Shown: positions 1 through 8,275, counted from the first letter of the stretch. The stretch is DNA of 64,000 nucleotides from Terrimesophilobacter sp038243605 (GCA_038243605.1 JBBSQX010000015.1:1-64000); one strand, 5' to 3'. The notes: a model not told the origin generated them from the sequence alone. Numbers and translations are program-made.

Positions 1-138
1 GAGGAAGCCGCCGCCTGGCTCGCCGCCATGCGCCGCTGGGGCCACGCGGCAATGACGGATGCGGAGGCGCTGGCCCCCTGGCGCCCCGACCTGCCTGTTC
101 GGTTTGTGCGGGTTACTTCTGGTTCAGCATTGGTGTGA
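1..138 (+). CDS. C-terminal end of an unidentified gene (cut by window edge)
   Basis: An open frame runs from base 1 to a TGA at 136-138 and would encode the last 45 residues of a protein whose start lies outside the window. The residues include AAMRRWGHAAMTDAEALAP and match no family I recognise. Third codon positions are almost all G or C and the first 110 bases are about 75% GC, well above the flanking genes, which supports coding but could also mark a compositional boundary. It converges on the ABC binding-protein gene and overlaps its 3' end by 26 bases. Confidence is low because only a short tail is visible. Confidence 0.3.
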   Translation, partial: EEAAAWLAAMRRWGHAAMTDAEALAPWRPDLPVRFVRVTSGSALV

Positions 139-1459
139 TCTTGGCGTCGTACTCCTTGGCAAGAGCCATGAGGTCCGGTGCGTCCTTAATCTTGCTGAAG
201 AACTCCTCCATCACGCTCGATCCCTCGACGGCGGCCCATCCGGGCGCAGCAGGGGTGAGCTTGGAATTCGAGGATGACGCAATGAGCGCCTTGGCGAACT
301 GATCCGTTCCGAGCGAGTCGACGTACTTAGCGTTGGCCGGTCCGAGACCGTTCTTACCGAGCATCTCCTGGTAGTCCTTGGAGAAGATGATCTTCATGAG
401 CGTCTTGGCCAACCCCGGATTTTTGCTCGTCGCCGAGATTCCGATGTTCGATCCTCCGGCGAAGACCGGTGCAGGCTTTCCATCGTTGCCTGGCAAGGCG
501 AACACGCCGAAGATGCTGTCGTCCCAGGTGCGGGTGACTTTGCCATCCTTCTCGCCCTTAACGCCAATCGACCAATGCGCCCACCCCGGGGCCATGATTG
601 ATGCCGCGGCCAGCGAGACCGGTGTCGCTGCAGCACCCTCCGCGCCGGCGATCGAGTCATCGTCGTTGAGGTAGATGTACTGGTTGCTGTCCTTCGCGTC
701 ATTCGGCGCGTGGGAAGCGTTCTTGTAGATCTCCTGCAACTGCTGGAGGCCCTTCTGCGTGTTCGGGTCTGTCAGCGTCGATTCCCACTTGCCGTCCTTC
801 ACTTTCGCGATGTCACCGCCGTTCGCAAAGATCCAGGAGATGCCATCACGCCAGTCTTGGCCACCAAGGTAGAAGCCAGAGAAGTTCCCAATGTTGTCTG
901 GGTTCTTCTCGGCAATGGTCGCCACCGCTGAGTTGAACTCATCGAGAGTTGTCGGGATGGCAACGCCTGCCTTCTCCCACACATCCTTGCGGATGAACAT
1001 GTAGCGAGATCCGAAGTAGTACGGCAGGGTGAAGTTCTTGTCGCCCACCTTTCCTGCATCGACGAACGACTGCAACAGGTCGCTGCCGCCAAGATCCTTG
1101 TACATGTCCGTGATGTCGAGGAATGCGCCGACATTGGTGAAGGTCGGCGACTGGGTGTTACCCATCTCGGTGACATCCGGGGTGTTGTTTGCATCTGGCA
1201 GCGCTGTCGTCAGCTTCGTGACCAGGTTGCCCCAGTCCTGCTGCTCGATGTTCAGCGTCGCGCCGGTCTGCTTGGTAAATTCGGACTTCAGGTAGTCACG
1301 CAGGGTGTCGGGGGTGTCGCCACCCGCTAGCCACAGGGTGATGGTCTTGCCCGCGCCATCGGTGCTCTCAGGAGTGCCACCATCGGTGGTGCTGCATCCC
1401 GCGAGGACGAGAGCGGCAACTGCAGCCACAGCGGTGAGGCTCGCAAACTTTCTCTTCAT
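113..1459 (-). CDS. Sugar ABC transporter substrate-binding lipoprotein
   Basis: This is an extracytoplasmic solute-binding protein of the family that feeds sugars to ABC importers. The N-terminus has a lipoprotein signal, hydrophobic stretch then LVLAGC, so the mature protein should be lipid-anchored at Cys about residue 25. The body has the family 1 fold signatures (ITLWLAGGDTPDTLRDYL, WGNLVTKLTTALP, YYFGSRYMFIRKDVWEKAG). I chose the ATG that follows AAAGGA by 6 bases; an ATG 15 bases upstream overlaps that ribosome site and is unlikely. It lies 69 bases downstream of a ROK repressor gene on the same strand, which probably controls it. No permease gene follows within the visible 112 bases. 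The sugar is unknown; nagB nearby makes an amino sugar plausible. Confidence 0.88.
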   Translation of the reverse strand: MKRKFASLTAVAAVAALVLAGCSTTDGGTPESTDGAGKTITLWLAGGDTPDTLRDYLKSEFTKQTGATLNIEQQDWGNLVTKLTTALPDANNTPDVTEMGNTQSPTFTNVGAFLDITDMYKDLGGSDLLQSFVDAGKVGDKNFTLPYYFGSRYMFIRKDVWEKAGVAIPTTLDEFNSAVATIAEKNPDNIGNFSGFYLGGQDWRDGISWIFANGGDIAKVKDGKWESTLTDPNTQKGLQQLQEIYKNASHAPNDAKDSNQYIYLNDDDSIAGAEGAAATPVSLAAASIMAPGWAHWSIGVKGEKDGKVTRTWDDSIFGVFALPGNDGKPAPVFAGGSNIGISATSKNPGLAKTLMKIIFSKDYQEMLGKNGLGPANAKYVDSLGTDQFAKALIASSSNSKLTPAAPGWAAVEGSSVMEEFFSKIKDAPDLMALAKEYDAKITPMLNQK

Positions 1460-1482
1460 CATGATTCCTTTCATCAGGTGCT

Positions 1483-1500
1483 GGTGTGCAAGTACACACC
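1483..1500. promoter_or_regulatory. Short inverted repeat in the leader of the sugar-binding protein gene
   Basis: GGTGTG and CACACC form a perfect 6-base inverted repeat around CAAGTA, 24 bases before the chosen start codon. It could be a weak operator for the adjacent ROK protein or a small leader hairpin. The sequence shows only the symmetry. Confidence 0.3.
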
Positions 1501-1528
1501 GGGTGGTGCTGTGGGGTGGACTCTGACG

Positions 1529-2761
1529 TTACGAGACCCCGAGTTGCCCGGAGATAACCATCACGGCGGCGCCGCGCACGACGATTGCCTCTCCGAGCGT
1601 TGTCATCCGTAACGTGAGATCGCCGTGGAATTCGGCCATCGTGCGATCACGGAGCGTGGCGATGGTTGCCGCGGCAAGCGGACCATCAAGTAGTTGCGGC
1701 GGGCCGCTCAACACAATTTCTGCGAGGTTGAGCGCTCCGACCACGGGGGCGAGAGCGAGACCGAGGTGGTGGCCGGCGTCTGCCAGCACGTCATCTTTGC
1801 TGCGGCCGGATGCTGCTGCCTGTTCGATGGCGGCCTCGAGGCGAGGCACTGCGAGCCAGGTTTCGAGGCATCCAGTTTTGCCGCAAACACACGGAAGCCC
1901 ACCAGATGTTCCGACCACAACGTGCCCGATTTCACCAGCGGCGAAGCGGCTTCCGTACAGCGGGGTGCCGCCGAGGAGCAAGCCAGCACCGACGCCGTGG
2001 CCCATGGCGATGAGCATCATGTCGCCGTCTGCACCACCGAAACTGTGTTCGGCAAGCACGGCGGCGTTCGCGTCGTTGCCGACGACGACGGGGTGGGCGA
2101 ACTTTTCTTGGAGCAGCTGCTGGAGTGGCAGATCAGTCCAACCGAGGTTTGGCGCAGAGAGCACTGTACCGCCGAGGTCCACGACGCCGGGCGATCCGAC
2201 ACCAATACCGAGGATGGGGCTTGTGGCGAGGGCGAGAAGCTCCTCGATGAGCCCTGTGACTTTGGCCGTCGCGTGCTCGCCCGTGCTGCCCGAAAGTGCA
2301 ATGCTGCGGTGTTCAAGGATGGTGCCGTCGAGGTCGAGTAGCGCTCCACGAAATTCGGCGTAGTCGCTGAGATCGATGCCGATGATCTGAAAGGCATTGC
2401 GGTTGATCTCGAGAAGCGTGGCTGGTTTACCCGGGCGGGAATCCTCACGCTGCCCCGTCTCGACGATGAGCCCTTCTGCGACGAACTCGCCGACGAGGTC
2501 AGAGACGGTGACGCGGGTAAGCCCCGTGCTGCGGGCGATATCTGCGCGGCTTTGTTGACCAGCGCGATACACCGTTTGCAGCACGAGCGAACGGTTGTGT
2601 GCGCGAGCATGTTCCGGCAGAACTTTGGCACTCGGGCGAAGCGCCCGGCCGGAAGGGTATCCGCGTGTCTTATTGTCGGCGAGGCCGGATCCACGTGTCG
2701 TTCCGACGGTCATCGGAACGTTCGTTGGCGGAAGGCTTCGCTGCATTTCCGCTGCAGTCAT
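1529..2761 (-). CDS. ROK-family transcriptional repressor
   Basis: The protein joins an N-terminal winged helix (SRADIARSTGLTRVTVSDLV, about residues 70-90) to a ROK sugar-kinase-like domain. The ROK zinc site is visible as CVCGKTGCLE after GEIGHVVVG, and the nucleotide-binding region as GIGVGSPGVVDLGG and VGNDANAA. Such NagC/XylR-type proteins bind a sugar or sugar phosphate and repress transport and catabolic genes. It sits directly upstream of the ABC binding-protein gene, in the same direction, so that gene is its likely target. Several in-frame starts exist; I chose the ATG just downstream of a TACGCT box and a TTTGTT/AACAAA repeat, and the ATG eight codons upstream would put the promoter inside the gene. 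Confidence 0.85.
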   Translation of the reverse strand: MTAAEMQRSLPPTNVPMTVGTTRGSGLADNKTRGYPSGRALRPSAKVLPEHARAHNRSLVLQTVYRAGQQSRADIARSTGLTRVTVSDLVGEFVAEGLIVETGQREDSRPGKPATLLEINRNAFQIIGIDLSDYAEFRGALLDLDGTILEHRSIALSGSTGEHATAKVTGLIEELLALATSPILGIGVGSPGVVDLGGTVLSAPNLGWTDLPLQQLLQEKFAHPVVVGNDANAAVLAEHSFGGADGDMMLIAMGHGVGAGLLLGGTPLYGSRFAAGEIGHVVVGTSGGLPCVCGKTGCLETWLAVPRLEAAIEQAAASGRSKDDVLADAGHHLGLALAPVVGALNLAEIVLSGPPQLLDGPLAAATIATLRDRTMAEFHGDLTLRMTTLGEAIVVRGAAVMVISGQLGVS

Positions 2762-2786
2762 TTTGTTAGTAAAGCGTACAAACAAA
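2762..2786. promoter_or_regulatory. Candidate ROK operator
   Basis: TTTGTT (2762-2767) and AACAAA (2781-2786) are mirror half-sites 13 bases apart just before the repressor start, around a possible -10 box TACGCT read on the minus strand. A/T-rich half-sites of this kind are usual for ROK repressors, so autoregulation is inferred. Confidence 0.35.
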
Positions 2787-2834
2787 CTTCTGTCTAGTGC
2801 TGGCGCGGATTTTGATCCCCGTCACCCCTGAAAG

Positions 2835-4055
2835 TTAAGTGGGGTAAGCCATACCTGCTGCCCTGATTTTTCTGCCGCGCAGATAGAAGTCGGCCACCAG
2901 GATGAGCACGATGATGACGAGCGCCATCGCGACATCCGCAAACGGTAGCGACTGAATCCCCCAACCGTCGAGCATGAGCGAGCCGATGAGCGCACCACCT
3001 CCGATACCGATGTTGAACGACGTCGTCACGAGGGCGGCAGAGACATCCCGCAGCTGTGGTGACGCGACCTGAAGCACGCGCGTCTGCAGGAGTGCTGGCG
3101 CCCCACCGAACGCTGCACCCCAGACCACCAGTGCCACAATCACGACAATGCTGTACGACGGCAGGAGCGCCATCGTGGCCACCGAGATGGCGATAAAGAT
3201 GACGCTGAGAAGTAAACCAATGCGCGGAAAACGCCCGCCGTAGATGCCCACGAGCAGTAGACCCACGGCACCAGAACCGCCGTACACGAGTAAAAGAACA
3301 CTCACTGACTCCAGCGGAAACCCGTTGACATCGGTGAAGAACGGAACGATGTAGGTGTAGTAAATGTTGTGACCAACCATGAGAAGCGTCGTGATCACGC
3401 ACACCAGAATGACGCCACCCCACGAACGGTCCTTGCGCAGTGGAAGGCGGATCTCGCCCGTCGCGAGAGGTTGGTGGTGATTCACGGAGGGAAGAAAGAA
3501 CAGCACGAGGGCGGCGAGCGCCAACACAACGAACCCCACCACAGTGAACGCGAGGCGCCAATCAAGGGCGTGACCGAGCGCCGTTCCTGCCGGGACCCCC
3601 AACACGAACGCTGCTGAGCCGCCCGCTGAGGTGATCGCCACGGCTCTGGCAAGGTGGGCGGGCTTCACAAGGTGCACTGGATACGCTCCGACGACCGCCC
3701 AAAACAGCCCGTGCGAGACGCCACCGAGAATGCGGGAGCCCACCATGAACTCGTACGTCTGTGCGCTGGCACTCAGAAAGTTGGAGATCGCAAACGTGAT
3801 CAGCACGATGATGACCAGTGTTTTGCGCGGAAACCGCCGCGTGATGCCAGCGAGAGGGGCCGCAGTGGCCACCACAGTCGCGGCGAACACGGTGATGAGA
3901 AGTCCAATGCTGGACTGCGGGACGCCGAGGCCCTCCGCCATTTCTGGCAGCAAGCCGGTGGGGAGAAATTCGCTAGTCACGGCAATGAAAATTGCACCCG
4001 CGAGTGTGAGTAAACCCACCCACGGAAAGTCTGTGTCGGTTTTGGACGCAGGCAT
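2835..4055 (-). CDS. MFS transporter, sugar-efflux (AraJ-like) type
   Basis: A twelve-helix major facilitator of the DHA1 group. Family marks include FLPTGLLPEMAEGLG in the first helix, GITRRFPRKTLVI after helix 2, and GSRILGGVSHGLFWAVVG in helix 4-5, which resemble AraJ/YdhP sugar or drug efflux proteins. The chosen ATG follows AAGGAA by about ten bases; a TTG 36 bases upstream lacks a ribosome site. The substrate cannot be read from sequence. It is transcribed toward the ROK gene with about 73 bases between them. Confidence 0.82.
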   Translation of the reverse strand: MPASKTDTDFPWVGLLTLAGAIFIAVTSEFLPTGLLPEMAEGLGVPQSSIGLLITVFAATVVATAAPLAGITRRFPRKTLVIIVLITFAISNFLSASAQTYEFMVGSRILGGVSHGLFWAVVGAYPVHLVKPAHLARAVAITSAGGSAAFVLGVPAGTALGHALDWRLAFTVVGFVVLALAALVLFFLPSVNHHQPLATGEIRLPLRKDRSWGGVILVCVITTLLMVGHNIYYTYIVPFFTDVNGFPLESVSVLLLVYGGSGAVGLLLVGIYGGRFPRIGLLLSVIFIAISVATMALLPSYSIVVIVALVVWGAAFGGAPALLQTRVLQVASPQLRDVSAALVTTSFNIGIGGGALIGSLMLDGWGIQSLPFADVAMALVIIVLILVADFYLRGRKIRAAGMAYPT

Positions 4056-4101
4056 GCCCGGTGTTTCCTTACGTGAGGTGTGGTGCGTCAAGCCGCCCGC
4101 T

Positions 4102-4125
4102 GGATGCCGCGGGCCGGCGGCATCC
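4102..4125. other. Leader hairpin upstream of the MFS gene
   Basis: GGATGCCGC (4102-4110) and GCGGCATCC (4117-4125) pair perfectly over 9 bases with a 6-base loop. It would fold in the MFS leader RNA between a possible -10 box and the ribosome site. No downstream gene ends here, so it is not an obvious terminator. Confidence 0.4.
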
Positions 4126-4154
4126 TTTCAAGAGTAGCGGCATGGGTGCATTAG

Positions 4155-4160
4155 TAAGCT
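4155..4160 (+). promoter_or_regulatory. -10 box TAAGCT of a leaderless transcript
   Basis: TAAGCT ends 6 bases before the GTG of the YrdB-like gene, so transcription should start at or next to the start codon. No ribosome site is visible. Confidence 0.5.
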
Positions 4161-4166
4161 GGACGC

Positions 4167-4574
4167 GTGCCAAACATCGCTTCCGAGGGTCCACATCGTC
4201 GTGCTCAACGGATGGCGACCACCATCGGAGTAAACGAAGTTCTGCGCTTCTTTCTTGAACTGTTCGCCTTCTACTCCCTAGGCTATTGGGGGTATTTGGC
4301 GTGGCCGTTTCCGTGGCCCGCCATCGCGTTCATGATTGGCGCACCGCTTTTCGCCATTGTGATCTGGGCCCTTTTTCGTTCGCCGAGGGCGCTCATTGCC
4401 GTCGACATTGTCGGGCGCGGAGTTGTCGAGATCGCCGTGATGGGCTCCGCTGCTGTGGCCTGGGCGATGCTTGGTTACCCCATTGTGGCGATCGTATTCG
4501 GCATCATCGCGTTCGGGAGCGGAATTATTAACCTCCGCAAAGAAGCGGCACGACAACGCAACGCCGTCGGTTAG
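4167..4574 (+). CDS. YrdB-family (DUF2568) small membrane protein
   Basis: A 135-residue protein with about four hydrophobic helices. The core from VNEVLRFFLELFAF through YSLGYWGYLAWPF and FGSGIINLRKE is the DUF2568/YrdB pattern; the function of this family is unknown to me. The start is uncertain: GTG at 4167 fits a leaderless transcript, while an ATG at 4212 would give a 120-residue protein closer to family length. Its stop overlaps the nagB stop by four bases on the other strand (shared TTAG), a compact convergent arrangement. Confidence 0.72.
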   Translation: MPNIASEGPHRRAQRMATTIGVNEVLRFFLELFAFYSLGYWGYLAWPFPWPAIAFMIGAPLFAIVIWALFRSPRALIAVDIVGRGVVEIAVMGSAAVAWAMLGYPIVAIVFGIIAFGSGIINLRKEAARQRNAVG

Positions 4575-5341
4575 TCCATCTCGCCGCGGCGGTGGTTTGC
4601 CCACGCTTCGCGGTAGAACTCCGCATTGACCAGTTGCGCGCTTGCCGCCTCATCCACGATCACCATTGCGTGGGGATGAAGCTGAAGAACGGAGGCGGGC
4701 ACGCTGGAGGTCAGTGGCCCCTCGACGGCCCCCGCAATCGCCTGCGCCTTTGCTGCCCCAAAAGCGACAAGCACGAGGCGGCGCGCGCGAAGGATCGTTC
4801 CAAGCCCCTGCGTAATGGCGTGCGTGGGAACCTCATCGACGTCGTCAAAGAACCGTGCGTTGTCTCTGCGCGTCTGAGTGGTGAGAAGTGTGACCCGGCT
4901 GAGAGAGGCCAGCGAAGACCCCGGCTCATTGAAACCAATGTGCCCATTGCGCCCGATGCCGAGCATCTGAAGATCAATTCCACCCGCGGCAATGATGGCG
5001 CGCTCGTAACGCTCCCCCGCCGTCTCGAGGGGCCCGTCTTCACCCGGAACATGCACGAGGGATCGCATAAGCCCAAGAGGTTCAACAACCTCGCGATCGA
5101 TCACCGAACGATACGACTCCGGATGCCGCTTCGGGAGACCCACATACTCATCCAGCGCGTAGCCGCTCACCCTCGACATGTCGAGACCCCGTGTCGCCAG
5201 TGCGGCCCACGTGGTTAACGGGGTTGAGCCCGTTGCGAGCCCGAGCACCGCATCCGGCTTAGCGAGAACAACTTTCTCAATCTCTGCCGCGGCGATCCGG
5301 CCCGCCTCTTCGGCGGTCTCAACGATGACAACTTCTGCCAC
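4571..5341 (-). CDS. nagB: Glucosamine-6-phosphate deaminase
   Basis: NagB converts glucosamine 6-phosphate to fructose 6-phosphate and ammonia in the cytoplasm, the last step of amino-sugar catabolism. Diagnostic stretches are LGLATGSTPLTTW (phosphate loop), YALDEYVGLP (general-base Asp region), LGIGRNGHIGFNEPG (catalytic His) and ITQGLGTI. At 256 residues it has the usual bacterial length. It starts with GTG without an obvious ribosome site. It may belong functionally with the ROK/ABC genes at 0.1-2.8 kb, although an MFS gene lies between them. Confidence 0.93.
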   Translation of the reverse strand: MAEVVIVETAEEAGRIAAAEIEKVVLAKPDAVLGLATGSTPLTTWAALATRGLDMSRVSGYALDEYVGLPKRHPESYRSVIDREVVEPLGLMRSLVHVPGEDGPLETAGERYERAIIAAGGIDLQMLGIGRNGHIGFNEPGSSLASLSRVTLLTTQTRRDNARFFDDVDEVPTHAITQGLGTILRARRLVLVAFGAAKAQAIAGAVEGPLTSSVPASVLQLHPHAMVIVDEAASAQLVNAEFYREAWANHRRGEMD

Positions 5342-5409
5342 TAGGCCGCGCTCATTGGGTTAGCTCTTGACGAATCCACATGAACAGTCAACACCATCGC
5401 CCGCGCCAC

Positions 5410-5808
5410 TTAGACGGTCTTCGAGAGATCCTTAAGCGCGTGCATCGCGTGTGAAGCCACGTCATGGGGAACAAAGATGTGGTCATGCGTGTAGCCGGCC
5501 ACAACGTTGGCACTGATGCCTGCCTCGGTGAGCACCCGGCTGATTGCGGCCGTCAATCCCACCGCGTTGAGCGCTGAATGCACATCGAGAGTGATCCAGG
5601 CCGCAACGAAGTCGTACGCTAACCCCAGCTCATCTGCTTCGTGCTGCGCGAGAACAAGCGTCAGCCCTTCTGCCTCGTGCACGGTCACAATGGGCGAAGC
5701 TCCGGCAGGAACGGCGCCCTGCACTTGCGTATAGACATACTTGCCGTCGTTTAGTCGAGGGGTGAGCGAGCGCAACATCTCGGCAAGATCGGTGACGGGT
5801 TTGTTCAT
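5410..5808 (-). CDS. ACT-domain protein
   Basis: A 132-residue cytoplasmic protein with two ACT-like halves: LTLVLAQHEADELGLAYD and LTAAISRVLTEAGISANVVA, then HDHIFVPHDVASHAMHALK. It resembles small stand-alone ACT proteins thought to bind amino acids; the ligand is unknown. The start is fixed by AGGAGA followed by a run of A and then ATG; the ATG 15 bases upstream overlaps that ribosome site. It is the last gene of the thyA-folA-DUF3097 operon, 36 bases after the previous stop. Confidence 0.75.
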   Translation of the reverse strand: MNKPVTDLAEMLRSLTPRLNDGKYVYTQVQGAVPAGASPIVTVHEAEGLTLVLAQHEADELGLAYDFVAAWITLDVHSALNAVGLTAAISRVLTEAGISANVVAGYTHDHIFVPHDVASHAMHALKDLSKTV

Positions 5809-5844
5809 TTTTTTTCTCCTCATGTCAGAAAGCCACTCGCGCGC

Positions 5845-6690
5845 TCACTCGGTCACGAAATCGATGAGCTGCTCAACGCGGCCAAGCAGGGCGGGTTCGA
5901 GGTCGGCGAAGGTGCGCACCTGGCCAAGGATGCGCTGCCACGCCCTGGCGATATCCGCCTGCTCTTCGTGTGGCCAGCCGAGCGCATCACAGATGCCGTG
6001 CTTCCACTCGATGCTGCGCGGAATGGTCGGCCACTCGGTCATGCCAAGCCTGGCCGGCTTCACCGACTGCCACACGTCGACGAACGGATGCCCAACCACC
6101 AGCGCGTGGGCTCTGTGCGGGCCTCGCGCCACGGCATCCGCAATTTTGCTCTCCTTAGAGCCGGGAACAAGGTGGTCAACGAGCACGCCAACTCGGCGCC
6201 CCTCGGCCGGCGCAAAGTCACGCAGAATGTCTTCGAGGTGGTCGATACCCTCAAGGTATTCGACGACCACACCCTCGATGCGCAGGTCTGCGCCCCACAC
6301 CTTCTCGACCAGCTCTGCGTCGTGCCTGCCTTCCACAAAGATGCGACTCGGCAGGGCGACCCGCGCCTTCTGGTCTGCAACAGCGAACGAGCCGGATGCC
6401 GTTCGAGCAGTGCCCTGCTGCCTTTTCGTTGGAGCCACAAGAACCACAGGCTCACCCTCGAACAAAAACCCGGTGCCGAGCGGAAACACCCGAACGTTGC
6501 CGTTGTAGTCCTCGAGCTTCACCAGCTTGCCCTCGATGCCCACGACTGCGCCGCAAAAACCGGTGGCCGTCTCTTCGATCACAAGATCGCGCGTCGCTTC
6601 ACGCTTCTTCGGCTCCCTGCGACCCACTTTTTGCCAACCTAGCGCGAGAACATCGGCGCCGTAACGGTCGGGGCCCAGATCGTCACTCAT
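5845..6690 (-). CDS. DUF3097 family protein
   Basis: A 281-residue actinobacterial protein of the DUF3097 family. A central segment, RIFVEGRHDAELVEKVWG about residues 117-134, looks like the start of a TOPRIM fold (conserved Glu), followed by GVLVDHLVPGSKESKIAD, which may supply the acidic pair. This suggests, but does not prove, a nucleic-acid-related metal site. Its ATG overlaps the folA stop (ATGA), so translation is coupled to thyA-folA. Confidence 0.82.
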   Translation of the reverse strand: MSDDLGPDRYGADVLALGWQKVGRREPKKREATRDLVIEETATGFCGAVVGIEGKLVKLEDYNGNVRVFPLGTGFLFEGEPVVLVAPTKRQQGTARTASGSFAVADQKARVALPSRIFVEGRHDAELVEKVWGADLRIEGVVVEYLEGIDHLEDILRDFAPAEGRRVGVLVDHLVPGSKESKIADAVARGPHRAHALVVGHPFVDVWQSVKPARLGMTEWPTIPRSIEWKHGICDALGWPHEEQADIARAWQRILGQVRTFADLEPALLGRVEQLIDFVTE

Positions 6691-7334
6691 CGTTTGCTGT
6701 AGCGCGAAATGCGATAGCGGAGGTCAGCCTTTGACTGCGACCACCCCTGCGCCGGCTCAACGGAGTCGCGCACCCACTCTGAGCCGAGCTTCGGAGCGAA
6801 CGCATCGCCCGCCTCCACGTGCAGATCGATCTCGGTCACAATCGCCACATTTGCCAGAGCGACCGCATCCACAAAAACCTTCTCGCCCCCGATGATCCAC
6901 ACCTCGTTGCCGCTTGCGCTTGTGGCAGCGGCGGCGACCTTAGCGGCGTCAGCGGCGGTGCCGGTGTCCTGCGGGTCCGTTCCACGCACGGCCTGACTCG
7001 CCGCCTCAAGCGCATCCTGCAGCGAATGCACGGCGATGGCGCCCTCCGCGCGCCAAGACCTGTCGCGTGTCAGCACGATGTTGCTACGGCCGGGCAAAGG
7101 TCGCCACCTCTCTGGCAACGCATCCCAGCTCTTTCGGCCCATAATCACCGGGTGCCCCATCGTCACGCGTTTAAAGTGTGCGAGATCCTCTGGCAGGTGC
7201 CACGGCATGTCATTGTCTTTGCCGATCACGCCATCCGGGGTCTGTGCCCAAATCATGCCAATGAGCATTGGCGCGCCGCTGCCGTTTGTTACGGTCGCAC
7301 GCGCTGGCTCCCGCACTGCCTCTGCGCTCGTCAT
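6687..7334 (-). CDS. folA: Dihydrofolate reductase
   Basis: FolA reduces dihydrofolate to tetrahydrofolate with NADPH, regenerating the cofactor oxidised by ThyA. Signature stretches are GMIWAQTPDGVIGKDNDMPW, HLPEDLAHFKRVTMGHPVIM, GRKSWDALP and EVWIIGGEKVF. At 215 residues it is about 50 longer than usual: there is a 22-residue N-terminal extension and an Ala/Thr/Asp-rich insert near residues 115-140 ahead of the EVWIIGG strand. The ATG overlaps the thyA stop as ATGA; a second Met at residue 23 would give a standard N-terminus. Confidence 0.93.
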   Translation of the reverse strand: MTSAEAVREPARATVTNGSGAPMLIGMIWAQTPDGVIGKDNDMPWHLPEDLAHFKRVTMGHPVIMGRKSWDALPERWRPLPGRSNIVLTRDRSWRAEGAIAVHSLQDALEAASQAVRGTDPQDTGTAADAAKVAAAATSASGNEVWIIGGEKVFVDAVALANVAIVTEIDLHVEAGDAFAPKLGSEWVRDSVEPAQGWSQSKADLRYRISRYSKR

Positions 7335-8128
7335 ATCGCCACCGGCGCCTTGATGGCGGGGTGATGCTGGTAGTTGACGACCTGAATGTCATCGAAGGTG
7401 TAGTCGAAGATGGACTCTGGCCGTCGCGCGAACTCCAGTGTCGGGGAGGGGTACGGGTCCCGCGAAAGCTGCAGCTCGACCTGTTCGAGATGGTTGTCGT
7501 AGATGTGGCAGTCGCCACCCGTCCAGACGAAATCGCCCGGCTCCAGCCCGAGCTGATGGGCGACCATCTGCGTGAGCAGCGCATAGCTCGCGATATTGAA
7601 CGGCACCCCAAGAAAGAGGTCAGCACTGCGCTGATACAGCTGGCACGAGAGCTTACCGTCAGCGACATAGAACTGAAAGAACGCGTGACACGGCGGCAGC
7701 GCCATCCGCGGAATGTCGGCAACGTTCCACGCGGAGACGATGTGGCGACGGGAGTCCGGGTTCGAGACCAGGTTCTGCATGAGCTCGGCGATCTGGTCAA
7801 TGTGGCCGCCATCCGGTGTTGGCCATGAGCGCCACTGCACCCCATAAACCGGGCCAAGCTCGCCCCCTGGCGATGCCCATTCATCCCAGATGGTCACGCC
7901 GTTGTCATGGAGGTATTGCACGTTGGACTCGCCACGCAAAAACCAGAGCAGTTCGTGCACAATCGATCGCAAGTGCACACGCTTTGTGGTGATCAGCGGA
8001 AAGCCCTCAGACAGGTCGAAACGCAGTTGACGACCAAAAACGCTGCGCGTTCCCGTGCCGGTTCGATCGGATTTCAGGGTTCCGTTCGCGAGGACATCGC
8101 GGAGCAGGTCTTCATACGGCGTGTGCAC
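7331..8128 (-). CDS. thyA: Thymidylate synthase (ThyA type)
   Basis: ThyA methylates dUMP to dTMP using methylene-tetrahydrofolate. The active-site Cys is in LPPCHAFFQFYV, with NIASYALLTQMVAHQLGLEP and CQLYQRSADLFLGVPF also diagnostic. It is the first gene of a four-gene operon (thyA-folA-DUF3097-ACT). Two GTG codons stand next to each other at the start; I chose the second because a TAGGCT box lies exactly 6 bases before it, the spacing seen for leaderless genes across this window. The upstream GTG (8131) adds one residue. Confidence 0.95.
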   Translation of the reverse strand: MHTPYEDLLRDVLANGTLKSDRTGTGTRSVFGRQLRFDLSEGFPLITTKRVHLRSIVHELLWFLRGESNVQYLHDNGVTIWDEWASPGGELGPVYGVQWRSWPTPDGGHIDQIAELMQNLVSNPDSRRHIVSAWNVADIPRMALPPCHAFFQFYVADGKLSCQLYQRSADLFLGVPFNIASYALLTQMVAHQLGLEPGDFVWTGGDCHIYDNHLEQVELQLSRDPYPSPTLEFARRPESIFDYTFDDIQVVNYQHHPAIKAPVAI

Positions 8129-8134
8129 CACTCC

Positions 8135-8140
8135 AGCCTA
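8135..8140 (-). promoter_or_regulatory. -10 box TAGGCT of thyA (leaderless)
   Basis: TAGGCT, read on the minus strand, is followed by 6 bases and the thyA GTG. There is no ribosome site. Confidence 0.5.
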
Positions 8141-8275
8141 TGATGCGTTAGCTTCGTTGCCACGATGGAAGGCGGGTGGCTTCTGTCGAGTTAGTGAGAA
8201 TAGCGAACGGCTGGTGCTGCCCGCGACCTGTCAATGTCGCTGCAGCGCCAGCCGCCGCCCTCTCGCTTTCTGCTC

